Positions 1 through 5,903 of a stretch of DNA of 5,996 nucleotides are shown here, piece by piece. Source of the stretch: Frankiaceae bacterium (GTDB lineage: Bacteria > Actinomycetota > Actinomycetes > JAFAQI01); NCBI GenBank assembly GCA_030840545.1, contig JAVEEH010000308.1, positions 1 through 5,996 on the forward strand, in the 5' to 3' direction. Position 1 is the stretch's first letter, and every line of letters begins with the position of its first letter. The notes beneath the pieces were generated by a model. The model made no database searches. It saw only the letters and a program-made list of their open reading frames with translations, and was not told the origin of the DNA. The position numbers and the translations under genes were made by a program.

Positions 1-29
1 TCGAGGAGATTCCCGCCGCCGGCCGGTGA
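1..29 (+). CDS. C-terminal end of an upstream gene (partial)
   Basis: The window opens inside a reading frame (codons starting at base 3) that reads EEIPAAGR and stops with TGA at 27-29, three bases before the next ATG. Only eight residues are visible, so the product cannot be identified. From its place in an eCIS cluster it is probably another small structural or baseplate-associated protein, but that is inference. The frame is supported mainly by the tight spacing to the next gene. A second frame is also open through this stretch, so even the assignment of the stop is not certain. Confidence 0.45.
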
Positions 30-32
30 CGA

Positions 33-206
33 ATGCTGCGCTACCCGACTGAGGCCATCTGGCAGGAGATCGCCTACCTCGCCTATCACCTGCACTGGCC
101 GCTCGACCAGCTGCTCGACCTGGAGCACGCCGACCGCGTGCGCATGGTGCGGGCGGTGGCGTCGTTGAACGCCCAGGCTTGGGAGGCGATCCGCGAGAAT
201 GCCTGA
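33..206 (+). CDS. Small DUF6760-like eCIS protein (57 aa)
   Basis: This is a complete 57-residue reading frame from ATG 33 to TGA 204-206. It begins MLRYPTEAIWQEIAYLAYHL and continues with HWPLDQLLDLEHADR. The pattern (YPT near the start, an E-[IV]-AYLAYH helix, HWP, then L-x-LEH-x-x-R) matches my recollection of the DUF6760 family, short helical proteins found in eCIS clusters of actinobacteria and other phyla; their role is not established. It has no signal peptide or membrane segment and looks like two amphipathic helices split at HWP. The start is fixed by the in-frame TGA at 27-29 just upstream. Its end overlaps the tube gene by 8 bp, so the two are probably translationally coupled. The position directly before a gp19-type tube gene fits a chaperone or minor baseplate role, which is inference. 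Confidence 0.8.
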   Translation: MLRYPTEAIWQEIAYLAYHLHWPLDQLLDLEHADRVRMVRAVASLNAQAWEAIRENA

Positions 207-660
207 CATCGCACCGCTCGGCGGTGATGCCCAGCTCGCGAACCGCTTCCTGCTCGAGGTCGACGGCGTGCAGATCGGCGTGTTCAAGTCGGTTTCCGGA
301 CTGTCCCTGAGCATCCAGACCGAAGAGGTGCAAGAAGGCGGGGAGAACGGCTACGTCCACAAGCTGCCCGGCCGGATGACCTGGCCCAACCTCGTGTTCA
401 AGCGCGGCGTCACCCAGGGCGACGTGCTCTTCCAGTGGATCAACAAGGTCTCGGGGGAGGGCTTCTCGGCCCAGCACAACAAGGTCGATCGGCACACCGG
501 TGCCGTCACCGTCGTCGGTTATGACGGGACGCGACTGCGCAGCTGGTCGCTCGACGGTGTCTTCCCGGTCCGATGGAGTGGTCCCGCCTTCGACAGCGAC
601 AGCAACGCGGCGCTGGAGGAAGAGCTCGAGATCGCCCACCACGGGTTCCACGTCAGATGA
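199..660 (+). CDS. eCIS inner tube protein, gp19-like (Afp5/Pvc5 type)
   Basis: This 153-residue protein has the normal length and shape of the phage T4 gp19-like tail tube family. Hallmarks are NRFLLEVDGVQIGVFKSVSG at residues 15-34, the NGYVHKLPGRMTWPNLVFKRG block at about 50-70, and a final strand/helix with WSLDGVFPVRWSG (116-128) and ALEEELEIAHHGF (138-150). Such proteins form stacked hexameric rings that make the rigid inner tube driven into the target when the sheath contracts. eCIS clusters normally encode two or more paralogues. This one lies close to the LysM adaptor and spike genes, so it is more likely the tube-initiating ring (Afp5/Pvc5-like) than the bulk tube; that assignment rests on position. 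ATG 199 overlaps the preceding gene, with GGGAGG at 181-186 as a somewhat distant ribosome binding site. The next gene overlaps by ATGA at 657-660. Confidence 0.9.
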   Translation: MPDIAPLGGDAQLANRFLLEVDGVQIGVFKSVSGLSLSIQTEEVQEGGENGYVHKLPGRMTWPNLVFKRGVTQGDVLFQWINKVSGEGFSAQHNKVDRHTGAVTVVGYDGTRLRSWSLDGVFPVRWSGPAFDSDSNAALEEELEIAHHGFHVR

Positions 661-3419
661 GCCCGACCTTCGGTGCGGCCATGGCCGCACGTTTCCGGCC
701 GCCAGGACCCGGTCCGGTCCGCTCTCGACCGCCGCTGATCGGCAGTGTCGCCGCCGGCGCCCAACGGTTCGCCGCGTCGACCGCCCGGCCGGTCGGCGTA
801 CGCCGGTCGTTGATGGGCTCGACGGTCGTGCGCGCCGGTGCCGCCAACAAGGCCGGGGTGCGCCCGCCGCGCTGGTGGTCGATGAGCCCGTTGCTGCACC
901 CGGACGAGCCGATCGCTGCGGCGCCGGTCACGCTTCCGGCCCGAGGGCTGCAGCGTTCGGTGCGAGCGGGTCTGCTCGCGGGTCCGGGCCCCGGCCGGAT
1001 GGCCGAGACGATGACGGGCTCGACCGTTGCGGTGCGGCGCCCGGCGGAGGTCGTCGGCGCCGGGCCGATGCTGATCGAACGCGAGCGGGTCCGCCGGGTG
1101 GCCGCGTCGCCGGTCGCGCCCGGCAGGCCGGCGCACTCGGGCCGCTCGCCGTCTCCGGGGCTGACGCCCGGGGGGAGCGCCGTTCCGGGGAAAGCAGCCG
1201 GAGGGACATGGGCACGACCTGCTGATTCGGCAGCCGGCCCCTCCGGGACCATCCGTCGTGCCCAGTCCGGACCGGCCGCGGTCGGCTCGGCACCGCCGGG
1301 CGGCGCCGGGCCGGTGGGGGAGCCGCGGGCGGCCGGACGACTTCAGTTGTTGCGGCGAGCCGTGTCCGCCCGGCTGGCACCGGCTGTTCACCGCTCCATG
1401 CGCGCGCATGGAGCCGTGTCGCCGGCTGCTGCCGGCTTGGCCGCCGCTGCGCCGGCTGCCGCTGACTCTGCTGTTGGTGCGCCGACGTCCGACGTCGACG
1501 GAGCAGCCGCCGCGCCGGCCGCCGGTGGACCTGTTCGCCCGCTGCGCCGAGCAACTCGCGCCGCCGAGCCGGTGCATGCGGTGACCGCGCAGCGCCGAGC
1601 GCAGGTGCGGCCCCCGGTCGGCGCAGCCGGGCTGTCCACACCGGCCCCGACCGCGTCGCCGTCGGCAGCGACTGCCGGTGCGCCGACATGGTCAGCTCCC
1701 GCTGCGACGGCACCCGCAGTCGCTGTGGCGCCGCCGCCGGCCAGCTCTGCGGATCCGGTCGCGCCGGCGACGCCGGACACCGTGCGCCGGTCGACGACGA
1801 CGTCCGCAGCACCGGGTGAGCCGACGGCGCCCGCCGGGTCGGCCGTCCAGGCCACGCACCCGGCCGTGTCGCCGGCCCGGCGACACGACGTTGCGTTGCC
1901 GCTGGCGGCGCTCGGAGCCGGTCCGGTGCTGCGCCGCATGCCCGCACCTGATGCGGTGGTGTCGAGGACAGCCGCCGACGCACCGCTGCCGGTCGCGGGT
2001 CCCGGTGTCGCGCGGCCGGCTCTGCCGCGCGCCGTCGCGAGCATGGCGCCGATCCGCCCGGCTGCCCCCGGTCGTTCCACCGCCGCAGCGTCGGTGCTGC
2101 CCACGTCTGCATCGCGTCGACGAGACGTTCAGGCCGCGGGTGCCCACGTCGTACGCCGGTCGAGGGTGGCACCTGCATCGGCGTTGTCGGCGGCGCCGTC
2201 CGGTGGGCGGCCGTCACGCCGCAGTCCTGACAGCGCTGACGTCCTCGCGCGGTCATCGGTCTCCCCGGGCCCGTCGCAACGCGGCAGCGCGTCGTCGGCT
2301 GCACCGGCTTCACCCACTGCGTCGATGCCGGCCGCGGTCGTCCACCGCAGCATGTCGTCGATCGGCGGTGCCAGCCCGGCCGCAGCTGCCCCTTCGGCTG
2401 CCACTGCCGCACCGGGCCCCGGCCTCGACGCCGTCGCAGCGAGCACCGGTGCCGCGCCGGACAGCGCGGAGCGGGGAGTCGTGGCATCGGTCGGCCGGGC
2501 GCTGCTCGCCGTGGGTGACGGCGGCGTCGGGGCGTCGATGACCGGGGGCGCCTGGCGCAGCCCCGTGCGCCGGCTCGTCGCCGGTCCGCGAGACATCCGG
2601 GTTGCGACATCGATCGGCATCCCGGCAACGGCCGGGCGCCTGACCAGCCCGCGTCCGGTCGCCCGCGCGTTCGCGCACCCGGCCACGCCCCGGTCCGGCG
2701 GGTCGGCGCCGGGCGCGGCAGTGTCGGGCACCGCGCCGATCGTCCAGTCCGGGACCACGATGAGCCGGTCGACCCCGCTGTCGAGCACCGCGGCCGCTAC
2801 GAGCGGGACAGTGCGGCGCTCGACGACAGCGCCGGTCGTGCCGCCGCGCCTCGCCGCAGCGGGGACGCGTTTCGCCGGCGCATCCGGTCCGGCCGGCTCG
2901 CCGCTGTCGCCAACCGCTCTTCACGGTGATGCCGGACATAGCGACGTATTCACCGCGAGTGCGGACATCGGTGGCACCAACGTCGCTGCGCCGGTGCGGC
3001 GACTGCCGGTCGCGCCGCCGCGTGGAGCTGGCCCGCCGGTGCGACGAACCATCGACCTCGAAGCCGGCGCACAACCAACCCCCGACGGCGTCGTCCACCG
3101 TTCGTTGCTGGACCGCACCAGTCAAATGTTCGCGAGCTCGGGCAACTCACCAGAAGCGCCACATGGCGACGCTTCCGGCTCTAGCCTGAGTGCGATGGTC
3201 GCCGCCGAGCGCACGCCCGGTCAGCCGATCGTCCGACGGTTGCTGCAGGCGGGGACGGCGGAGACGTCGTTCGGCGAATCCGAAGCGATCCCGGCGACCG
3301 GCGAAGCCCACGCGCCCGACCGTGGAGATCTGTTCGAGCGGATCGTCGACGCGCTCGAGCAGCGGGTCATCGACGAGCTCGAACGACGCGGCATGCGGCG
3401 AAGCCCGGGGGTGTTCTGA
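657..3419 (+). CDS. Large Ala/Pro/Arg-rich disordered eCIS protein with repeated VRRS-type motifs
   Basis: This encodes 920 residues of no family I can name. ATG 657 overlaps the tube stop (ATGA); an in-frame ATG at 573 lies inside the tube gene and is rejected. Residues 1-885 are low complexity (Ala, Pro, Ser, Gly, Arg, Val, Thr) with long runs of AP/AA/SP character and no predicted globular core, signal peptide or membrane segment. I see no Cys, no Tyr and only two Lys (65 and 179), so the positive charge comes almost entirely from Arg. About twenty short motifs of the form hydrophobic-[R/H/Q/S]-R-[S/A/L/T/M/V/P] are scattered from residue 48 to 862, e.g. VRRS at 48, 376, 499 and 719 and VHRS at 244, 562 and 813. 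Residues 889-913 switch to an acidic, likely amphipathic helix (RGDLFERIVDALEQRVIDEL onward), ending SPGVF. There is no HExxH motif, so it is not an evident DUF4157 protein. Its slot between tube and LysM adaptor suggests a structural, cargo or scaffold role in the particle; the function is unknown. Confidence 0.8.
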   Translation: MSPTFGAAMAARFRPPGPGPVRSRPPLIGSVAAGAQRFAASTARPVGVRRSLMGSTVVRAGAANKAGVRPPRWWSMSPLLHPDEPIAAAPVTLPARGLQRSVRAGLLAGPGPGRMAETMTGSTVAVRRPAEVVGAGPMLIERERVRRVAASPVAPGRPAHSGRSPSPGLTPGGSAVPGKAAGGTWARPADSAAGPSGTIRRAQSGPAAVGSAPPGGAGPVGEPRAAGRLQLLRRAVSARLAPAVHRSMRAHGAVSPAAAGLAAAAPAAADSAVGAPTSDVDGAAAAPAAGGPVRPLRRATRAAEPVHAVTAQRRAQVRPPVGAAGLSTPAPTASPSAATAGAPTWSAPAATAPAVAVAPPPASSADPVAPATPDTVRRSTTTSAAPGEPTAPAGSAVQATHPAVSPARRHDVALPLAALGAGPVLRRMPAPDAVVSRTAADAPLPVAGPGVARPALPRAVASMAPIRPAAPGRSTAAASVLPTSASRRRDVQAAGAHVVRRSRVAPASALSAAPSGGRPSRRSPDSADVLARSSVSPGPSQRGSASSAAPASPTASMPAAVVHRSMSSIGGASPAAAAPSAATAAPGPGLDAVAASTGAAPDSAERGVVASVGRALLAVGDGGVGASMTGGAWRSPVRRLVAGPRDIRVATSIGIPATAGRLTSPRPVARAFAHPATPRSGGSAPGAAVSGTAPIVQSGTTMSRSTPLSSTAAATSGTVRRSTTAPVVPPRLAAAGTRFAGASGPAGSPLSPTALHGDAGHSDVFTASADIGGTNVAAPVRRLPVAPPRGAGPPVRRTIDLEAGAQPTPDGVVHRSLLDRTSQMFASSGNSPEAPHGDASGSSLSAMVAAERTPGQPIVRRLLQAGTAETSFGESEAIPATGEAHAPDRGDLFERIVDALEQRVIDELERRGMRRSPGVF
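798..3242 (+). repeat. About 20 dispersed copies of a 4-residue motif (VRRS/VHRS/LRRA type)
   Basis: Within the 920-residue protein the motif starts at residues 48 VRRS, 98 LQRS, 126 VRRP, 145 VRRV, 199 IRRA, 232 LRRA, 244 VHRS, 296 LRRA, 376 VRRS, 425 LRRM, 435 VSRT, 499 VRRS, 562 VHRS, 637 VRRL, 702 MSRS, 719 VRRS, 780 VRRL, 795 VRRT, 813 VHRS and 859 VRRL. Spacing is irregular, from about 10 to 80 residues and often near 50-65, with Ala/Pro-rich linkers between. Codons differ between copies: TVRRSTT at 375 uses cgc cgg for Arg-Arg and the copy at 718 uses cgg cgc; VHRS uses three different Ser codons (tcc, agc, tcg). The repetition is therefore at the protein level, not a recent DNA duplication. 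The more degenerate copies may be chance matches in an Arg-rich chain. Confidence 0.65.
1393..1414. repeat. 22-bp perfect palindrome inside the disordered-protein gene
   Basis: GCTCCATGCGC followed immediately by its reverse complement GCGCATGGAGC makes a perfect 22-bp palindrome. Pairing resumes beyond one C/C mismatch (1392/1415) for three more pairs, giving 1389-1418 overall. In RNA it could fold as an 8-bp stem (GCUCCAUG/CAUGGAGC) with a CGCGCG loop. It lies in the coding frame, spanning codons 246-253 across a VHRS motif copy. No T-rich run follows, so it is not an intrinsic terminator. It may simply be a codon-use coincidence in very GC-rich DNA. Confidence 0.6.
3321..3416 (+). other. 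Acidic C-terminal helix of the 920-residue protein
   Basis: Residues 889-920 differ sharply from the rest of the chain. They are rich in Asp/Glu and Leu/Ile/Val, contain no proline until the last four residues, and show hydrophobic positions L892, F893, I896, V897, L900, V904, I905 and L908 spaced as on one face of a helix. This is the only part of the protein that looks structured, and it sits next to the LysM adaptor gene. It is a plausible docking segment for the baseplate or tube hub. That function is inference. Confidence 0.55.
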
Positions 3420-3420
3420 G

Positions 3421-4071
3421 ATGCCGACGCAAAAGGCGTATCTCAAGATCGAGACCGGCCCGCAGATCCCCTGCGAGTTCAACCCGTCCGAGCTCGCGAT
3501 CAGCAAGAGCAACACCTGGACGCCGCGCAGCCAGGCCGGCGGCAAGGAGCCTCAGCTCAACTACTCCGGGGCCAACCCGGGCACGATGAACCTCAACCTC
3601 GTCTTCGACACGACCCACACCGGCGATGCCGTCACGAGCTACACCGACCGGCTCATGACGCTCATGGAGGTTGATCCCAACCTGCCTGACGCGGACGAGC
3701 GGACGCTCAGCGGTCGGCCGCCCTACGTGACGTTCCACTGGGGCGGGCTCCGGACGTTCAAGGCCGTGGTCGAGTCGCTGTCGGTCTCGTTCGTGCACTT
3801 CGCCGCCTCCGGTGTGCCGTTGCGCGCGAAGGTGCAGATGGGGCTCAAGCAGTTCCAGCCGGACAACGTGTTCGGACCGCAGAACCCGACGTCGGGCACC
3901 CCGCGTCCGCACCGGGTGCATCGGGTGCAGCCGGGCGAGACGCTCGACCGCATCGCCGCGCAGCACTACGGCGACTCGACGCGATGGCGCGCGCTAGCCG
4001 ATGCCAACGGCATCGAGGACCCGCTGGCGCTGCGGCCCGGCTCGTTGCTGTCGATTCCCAGGAACGACTAG
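3421..4071 (+). CDS. eCIS tube/hub adaptor with C-terminal LysM domain (Afp7/Pvc7-like)
   Basis: This 216-residue protein has two parts. Residues 1-150 match the contractile-injection-system tube-protein N-terminal domain: KAYLKIETGPQIPCEFNPSE at 5-24, the following SKSNTW, the NLNLVFDTTHTG strand at 57-68, and RPPYVTFHWGGLRTFKAVVE at 99-118. After a short Pro/Gly linker, residues about 163-213 form a LysM module (HRVHRVQPGETLDRIAAQHY, ADANGIEDP, LRPGSLLSIP). In Afp/PVC particles the equivalent protein sits between the trimeric spike and the hexameric tube, so LysM here acts as an assembly domain rather than for cell-wall degradation. No signal peptide is present, as expected for cytoplasmic assembly. 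ATG 3421 follows the upstream TGA by one base, with GGGGG at 3407-3411 as a weak ribosome binding site. An earlier in-frame ATG at 3190 lies inside the preceding gene and would add an unrelated Arg-rich tail, so it is rejected. Confidence 0.92.
   Translation: MPTQKAYLKIETGPQIPCEFNPSELAISKSNTWTPRSQAGGKEPQLNYSGANPGTMNLNLVFDTTHTGDAVTSYTDRLMTLMEVDPNLPDADERTLSGRPPYVTFHWGGLRTFKAVVESLSVSFVHFAASGVPLRAKVQMGLKQFQPDNVFGPQNPTSGTPRPHRVHRVQPGETLDRIAAQHYGDSTRWRALADANGIEDPLALRPGSLLSIPRND
4060..4064 (+). promoter_or_regulatory. Ribosome binding site for the spike gene
   Basis: AGGAA lies nine bases before ATG 4074, inside the last codons of the LysM gene. It supports this ATG over the in-frame ATG at 3984, which is buried in the LysM coding sequence. 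Confidence 0.5.
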
Positions 4072-4073
4072 CC

Positions 4074-5903
4074 ATGCCCACCATCGGCCAGATCCAGAAG
4101 CCGCTCGTCTTCGTGGGCGGCACGGAGCTGAGCGAGGCAGTGCGCCAGTCACTCGTCGAGCTCCGCATCGAGATGCAGATGCGGCTGCCCGGCATGGTGC
4201 AGATGCGCTTCGAGGATCCGGATGGCAGCGTCACCACGTCGGGGACGTTCGCGATGGGCAAGGCCGTCCAGGTCAAGATGCCCGGTGGCGACGCCATCAT
4301 CGATGCGGAGATCACCGGCATCGCGTTCGAGGCGTCCGAGGGCTCGACGCCGCATGCCCGCTCGGGCGGGCGGATGAGCACGATCAACGAGCTCGTCGTC
4401 ACCGCCTATGACAAGGCCTACAAGATGACCCGCAACTGCACCATCAAGGGTCACGAGAGCACCAGCTCCTCCGACATCGTCGGGCAGATCGCGCGCGCGG
4501 CCGGCTTACGCGCCGCCACCGCCGCGACGTCGTCGTTGCCCTATGTCGCGCAGGCGCACTCCGACTTCGACATGCTCAACGCACTCGCCGACCGAGTCGG
4601 CTTCGACTGGTGGGTGTCGGCGGGCAACATCCTCCACTTCGCCAAGGCCAGCGGCGGTGCGACCACCACGTTGAAGCTCGGCACCGCCGGGCTGACGAGC
4701 TTCTCGGTGCGCGCGAGCGGACTCGCGCCGGACACGATCTCCGTGCGCGGCTGGCTGCCGAAGCAGCAGCAGGACCTCACCCAGACCTCGCAGCTGAGCG
4801 AGAGCGCGCTGTGGCCCAGCGGACCCGGCTTCGTCACGGGATCGAACGGCGCCAAGCACAATGGGACCGCGCTGGGCACCGGCACGCTCATCACTAGCGC
4901 GCCGGGGGTGGCCTCGGTCGCCGAGGCCAAGGCGGTTGCCGACGGTCTGCGGGACCGGTTGGCGGCGGCATCGGTCACCGCGAAGGGCACCGGTGCGGGC
5001 AATGCGGCCATCGTGCTTGGGTCGAACGTGGCCGTGCAGGAGGCCGGCCCGATCAACGGCACCTACCAAGTCACCAAGGTCGAGCACGTGTTGCGCCGGT
5101 CGACATTCGAGACGAAGTTCGTCGCCGGCGACCGGACGCCGACAGGCCTCGTCGACAGCCTGGCCGACGGACAGGCCGGCACGATGATGCCGCTGCGGCA
5201 CGACGGCCTCGTCATCGGCACGGTCACCGGCGTCGGCGATGACGAGCACAAGGGTTTGCTGCGGGTGAAGTTCCCCGGGCTCGACCAGCAGCTGTCCAGC
5301 GCCTGGGCACGCTTTCTCGCCGTGGGTGCCGGTGGGGACAACGCTCGAGGCTTCGTCGCGTTGCCCGAGGTCGGTGACGAGGTGCTCGTCGGCTTCGAAG
5401 AGGGCGACGTGCACCGGCCGGTCGTCATTGGCGGGCTCTACACGGCGGGGACCAAGGTCGGCGACTGGGACGTGCAGGACGGCAAGGTCATGAGCCGCCG
5501 GTTCATCTCTCGTCAGGGTCACGTCTTCGAGATCAAGGATGGCGACGAGGACGCGAGCAAACACTTCAAGTTCACCGTCAAGGGCGGCAAGGGTGACGTC
5601 CTCTTGCGGGTTGGTGCCGACAAGGTGGACCTGACCACGCCTGACGACGTGCCGGTGAAAGTCACCGCCGGCCAGGGCTCTTTCGAGATCGACGGTCACG
5701 GGAACATCACCTTGAAGGGGCAGAAGATCACGATCGACGCTGTGCAGCAGCTCGACCTCCACGGTGCCCAGGTTGGTGTGAAGGCCGACCAGCAGCTGGC
5801 GCTCGAGGGTTCGCTGGGCGCGTCGCTCAAGGGTTTGAAGGTCGACGTAGAGGCCGAGACGGCAGCGACCATCAAGGGCACTGCCTCGGTGGCGATCAAC
5901 TGA
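4074..5903 (+). CDS. VgrG-like spike protein (Afp8/Pvc8 type, gp27-gp5 fusion)
   Basis: This 609-residue protein has the standard eCIS spike architecture. Residues 1 to about 350 form the gp27-like/late-control-D region that makes the trimeric hub, including LPYVAQAHSDFDMLNALADR (155-174), GFDWWVSAGNILHFAKA (176-192) and the VTKVEHVLRRSTFETKF strand pair (333-349). Residues about 373-457 form a gp5/phage-baseplate-V OB fold: GLVIGTVTGVGDDEHKGLLR, then VKFPGLD, WARFLAVGAG, LPEVGDEVLVGFEEGDVHRP and VVIGGLY. Residues about 475-609 are short beta-strand repeats with alternating Val/Ile/Leu and Gly/Asp/Lys (GKGDVLLRVGADKVDLTTP, GHGNITLKGQKITIDAV), ending VAIN, which suits an intertwined beta-helix needle. 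No PAAR tip, toxin domain or enzymatic extension is fused. The product should trimerise at the tip of the inner tube and pierce the target. ATG 4074 follows the upstream stop by two bases, and the stop overlaps the next start as TGATG. Confidence 0.95.
   Translation: MPTIGQIQKPLVFVGGTELSEAVRQSLVELRIEMQMRLPGMVQMRFEDPDGSVTTSGTFAMGKAVQVKMPGGDAIIDAEITGIAFEASEGSTPHARSGGRMSTINELVVTAYDKAYKMTRNCTIKGHESTSSSDIVGQIARAAGLRAATAATSSLPYVAQAHSDFDMLNALADRVGFDWWVSAGNILHFAKASGGATTTLKLGTAGLTSFSVRASGLAPDTISVRGWLPKQQQDLTQTSQLSESALWPSGPGFVTGSNGAKHNGTALGTGTLITSAPGVASVAEAKAVADGLRDRLAAASVTAKGTGAGNAAIVLGSNVAVQEAGPINGTYQVTKVEHVLRRSTFETKFVAGDRTPTGLVDSLADGQAGTMMPLRHDGLVIGTVTGVGDDEHKGLLRVKFPGLDQQLSSAWARFLAVGAGGDNARGFVALPEVGDEVLVGFEEGDVHRPVVIGGLYTAGTKVGDWDVQDGKVMSRRFISRQGHVFEIKDGDEDASKHFKFTVKGGKGDVLLRVGADKVDLTTPDDVPVKVTAGQGSFEIDGHGNITLKGQKITIDAVQQLDLHGAQVGVKADQQLALEGSLGASLKGLKVDVEAETAATIKGTASVAIN

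Noticed and set aside
573..656. Upstream in-frame ATG at 573 extending the disordered protein by 28 residues
   Set aside because: It lies inside the tube gene's conserved C-terminal coding region. The ATGA overlap start at 657 is the usual operon arrangement.
1393..1430. Hairpin at the palindrome as an intrinsic terminator
   Set aside because: The sequence after the stem is GCCGTGTCGCC-like with no T run, and it is in the middle of an open coding frame.
928..2628. Long open frame on the minus strand (566 codons) opposite the disordered-protein gene, plus several other long minus-strand and alternative plus-strand frames between 519 and 3545
   Set aside because: Stop codons are rare in all frames of DNA this GC-rich. 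The translations are Arg/Pro/Gly-rich with no family features, while the plus-strand frame from 657 fits the operon exactly at both ends.
657..3419. Disordered protein as a DUF4157-type eCIS toxin/peptidase-like protein
   Set aside because: No HExxH motif or DUF4157-like block is visible anywhere in the 920 residues.
3190..3420. N-terminal extension of the LysM protein from ATG 3190, and of the spike from ATG 3984
   Set aside because: Both extensions are Arg-rich out-of-frame readings of the preceding genes. The family-typical N-termini begin at 3421 and 4074.
5088..5102. VLRRST in the spike as another copy of the VRRS motif
   Set aside because: It lies in the conserved strand region of the VgrG hub (VEH followed by a TKF strand) and is explained by that fold. 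A single match is expected by chance.
4506..5762. 418-codon open frame on the minus strand opposite the spike gene
   Set aside because: It is a shadow of a clearly recognised VgrG-like gene; it has no recognisable domain, and the opposite strand carries the spike's conserved motifs.
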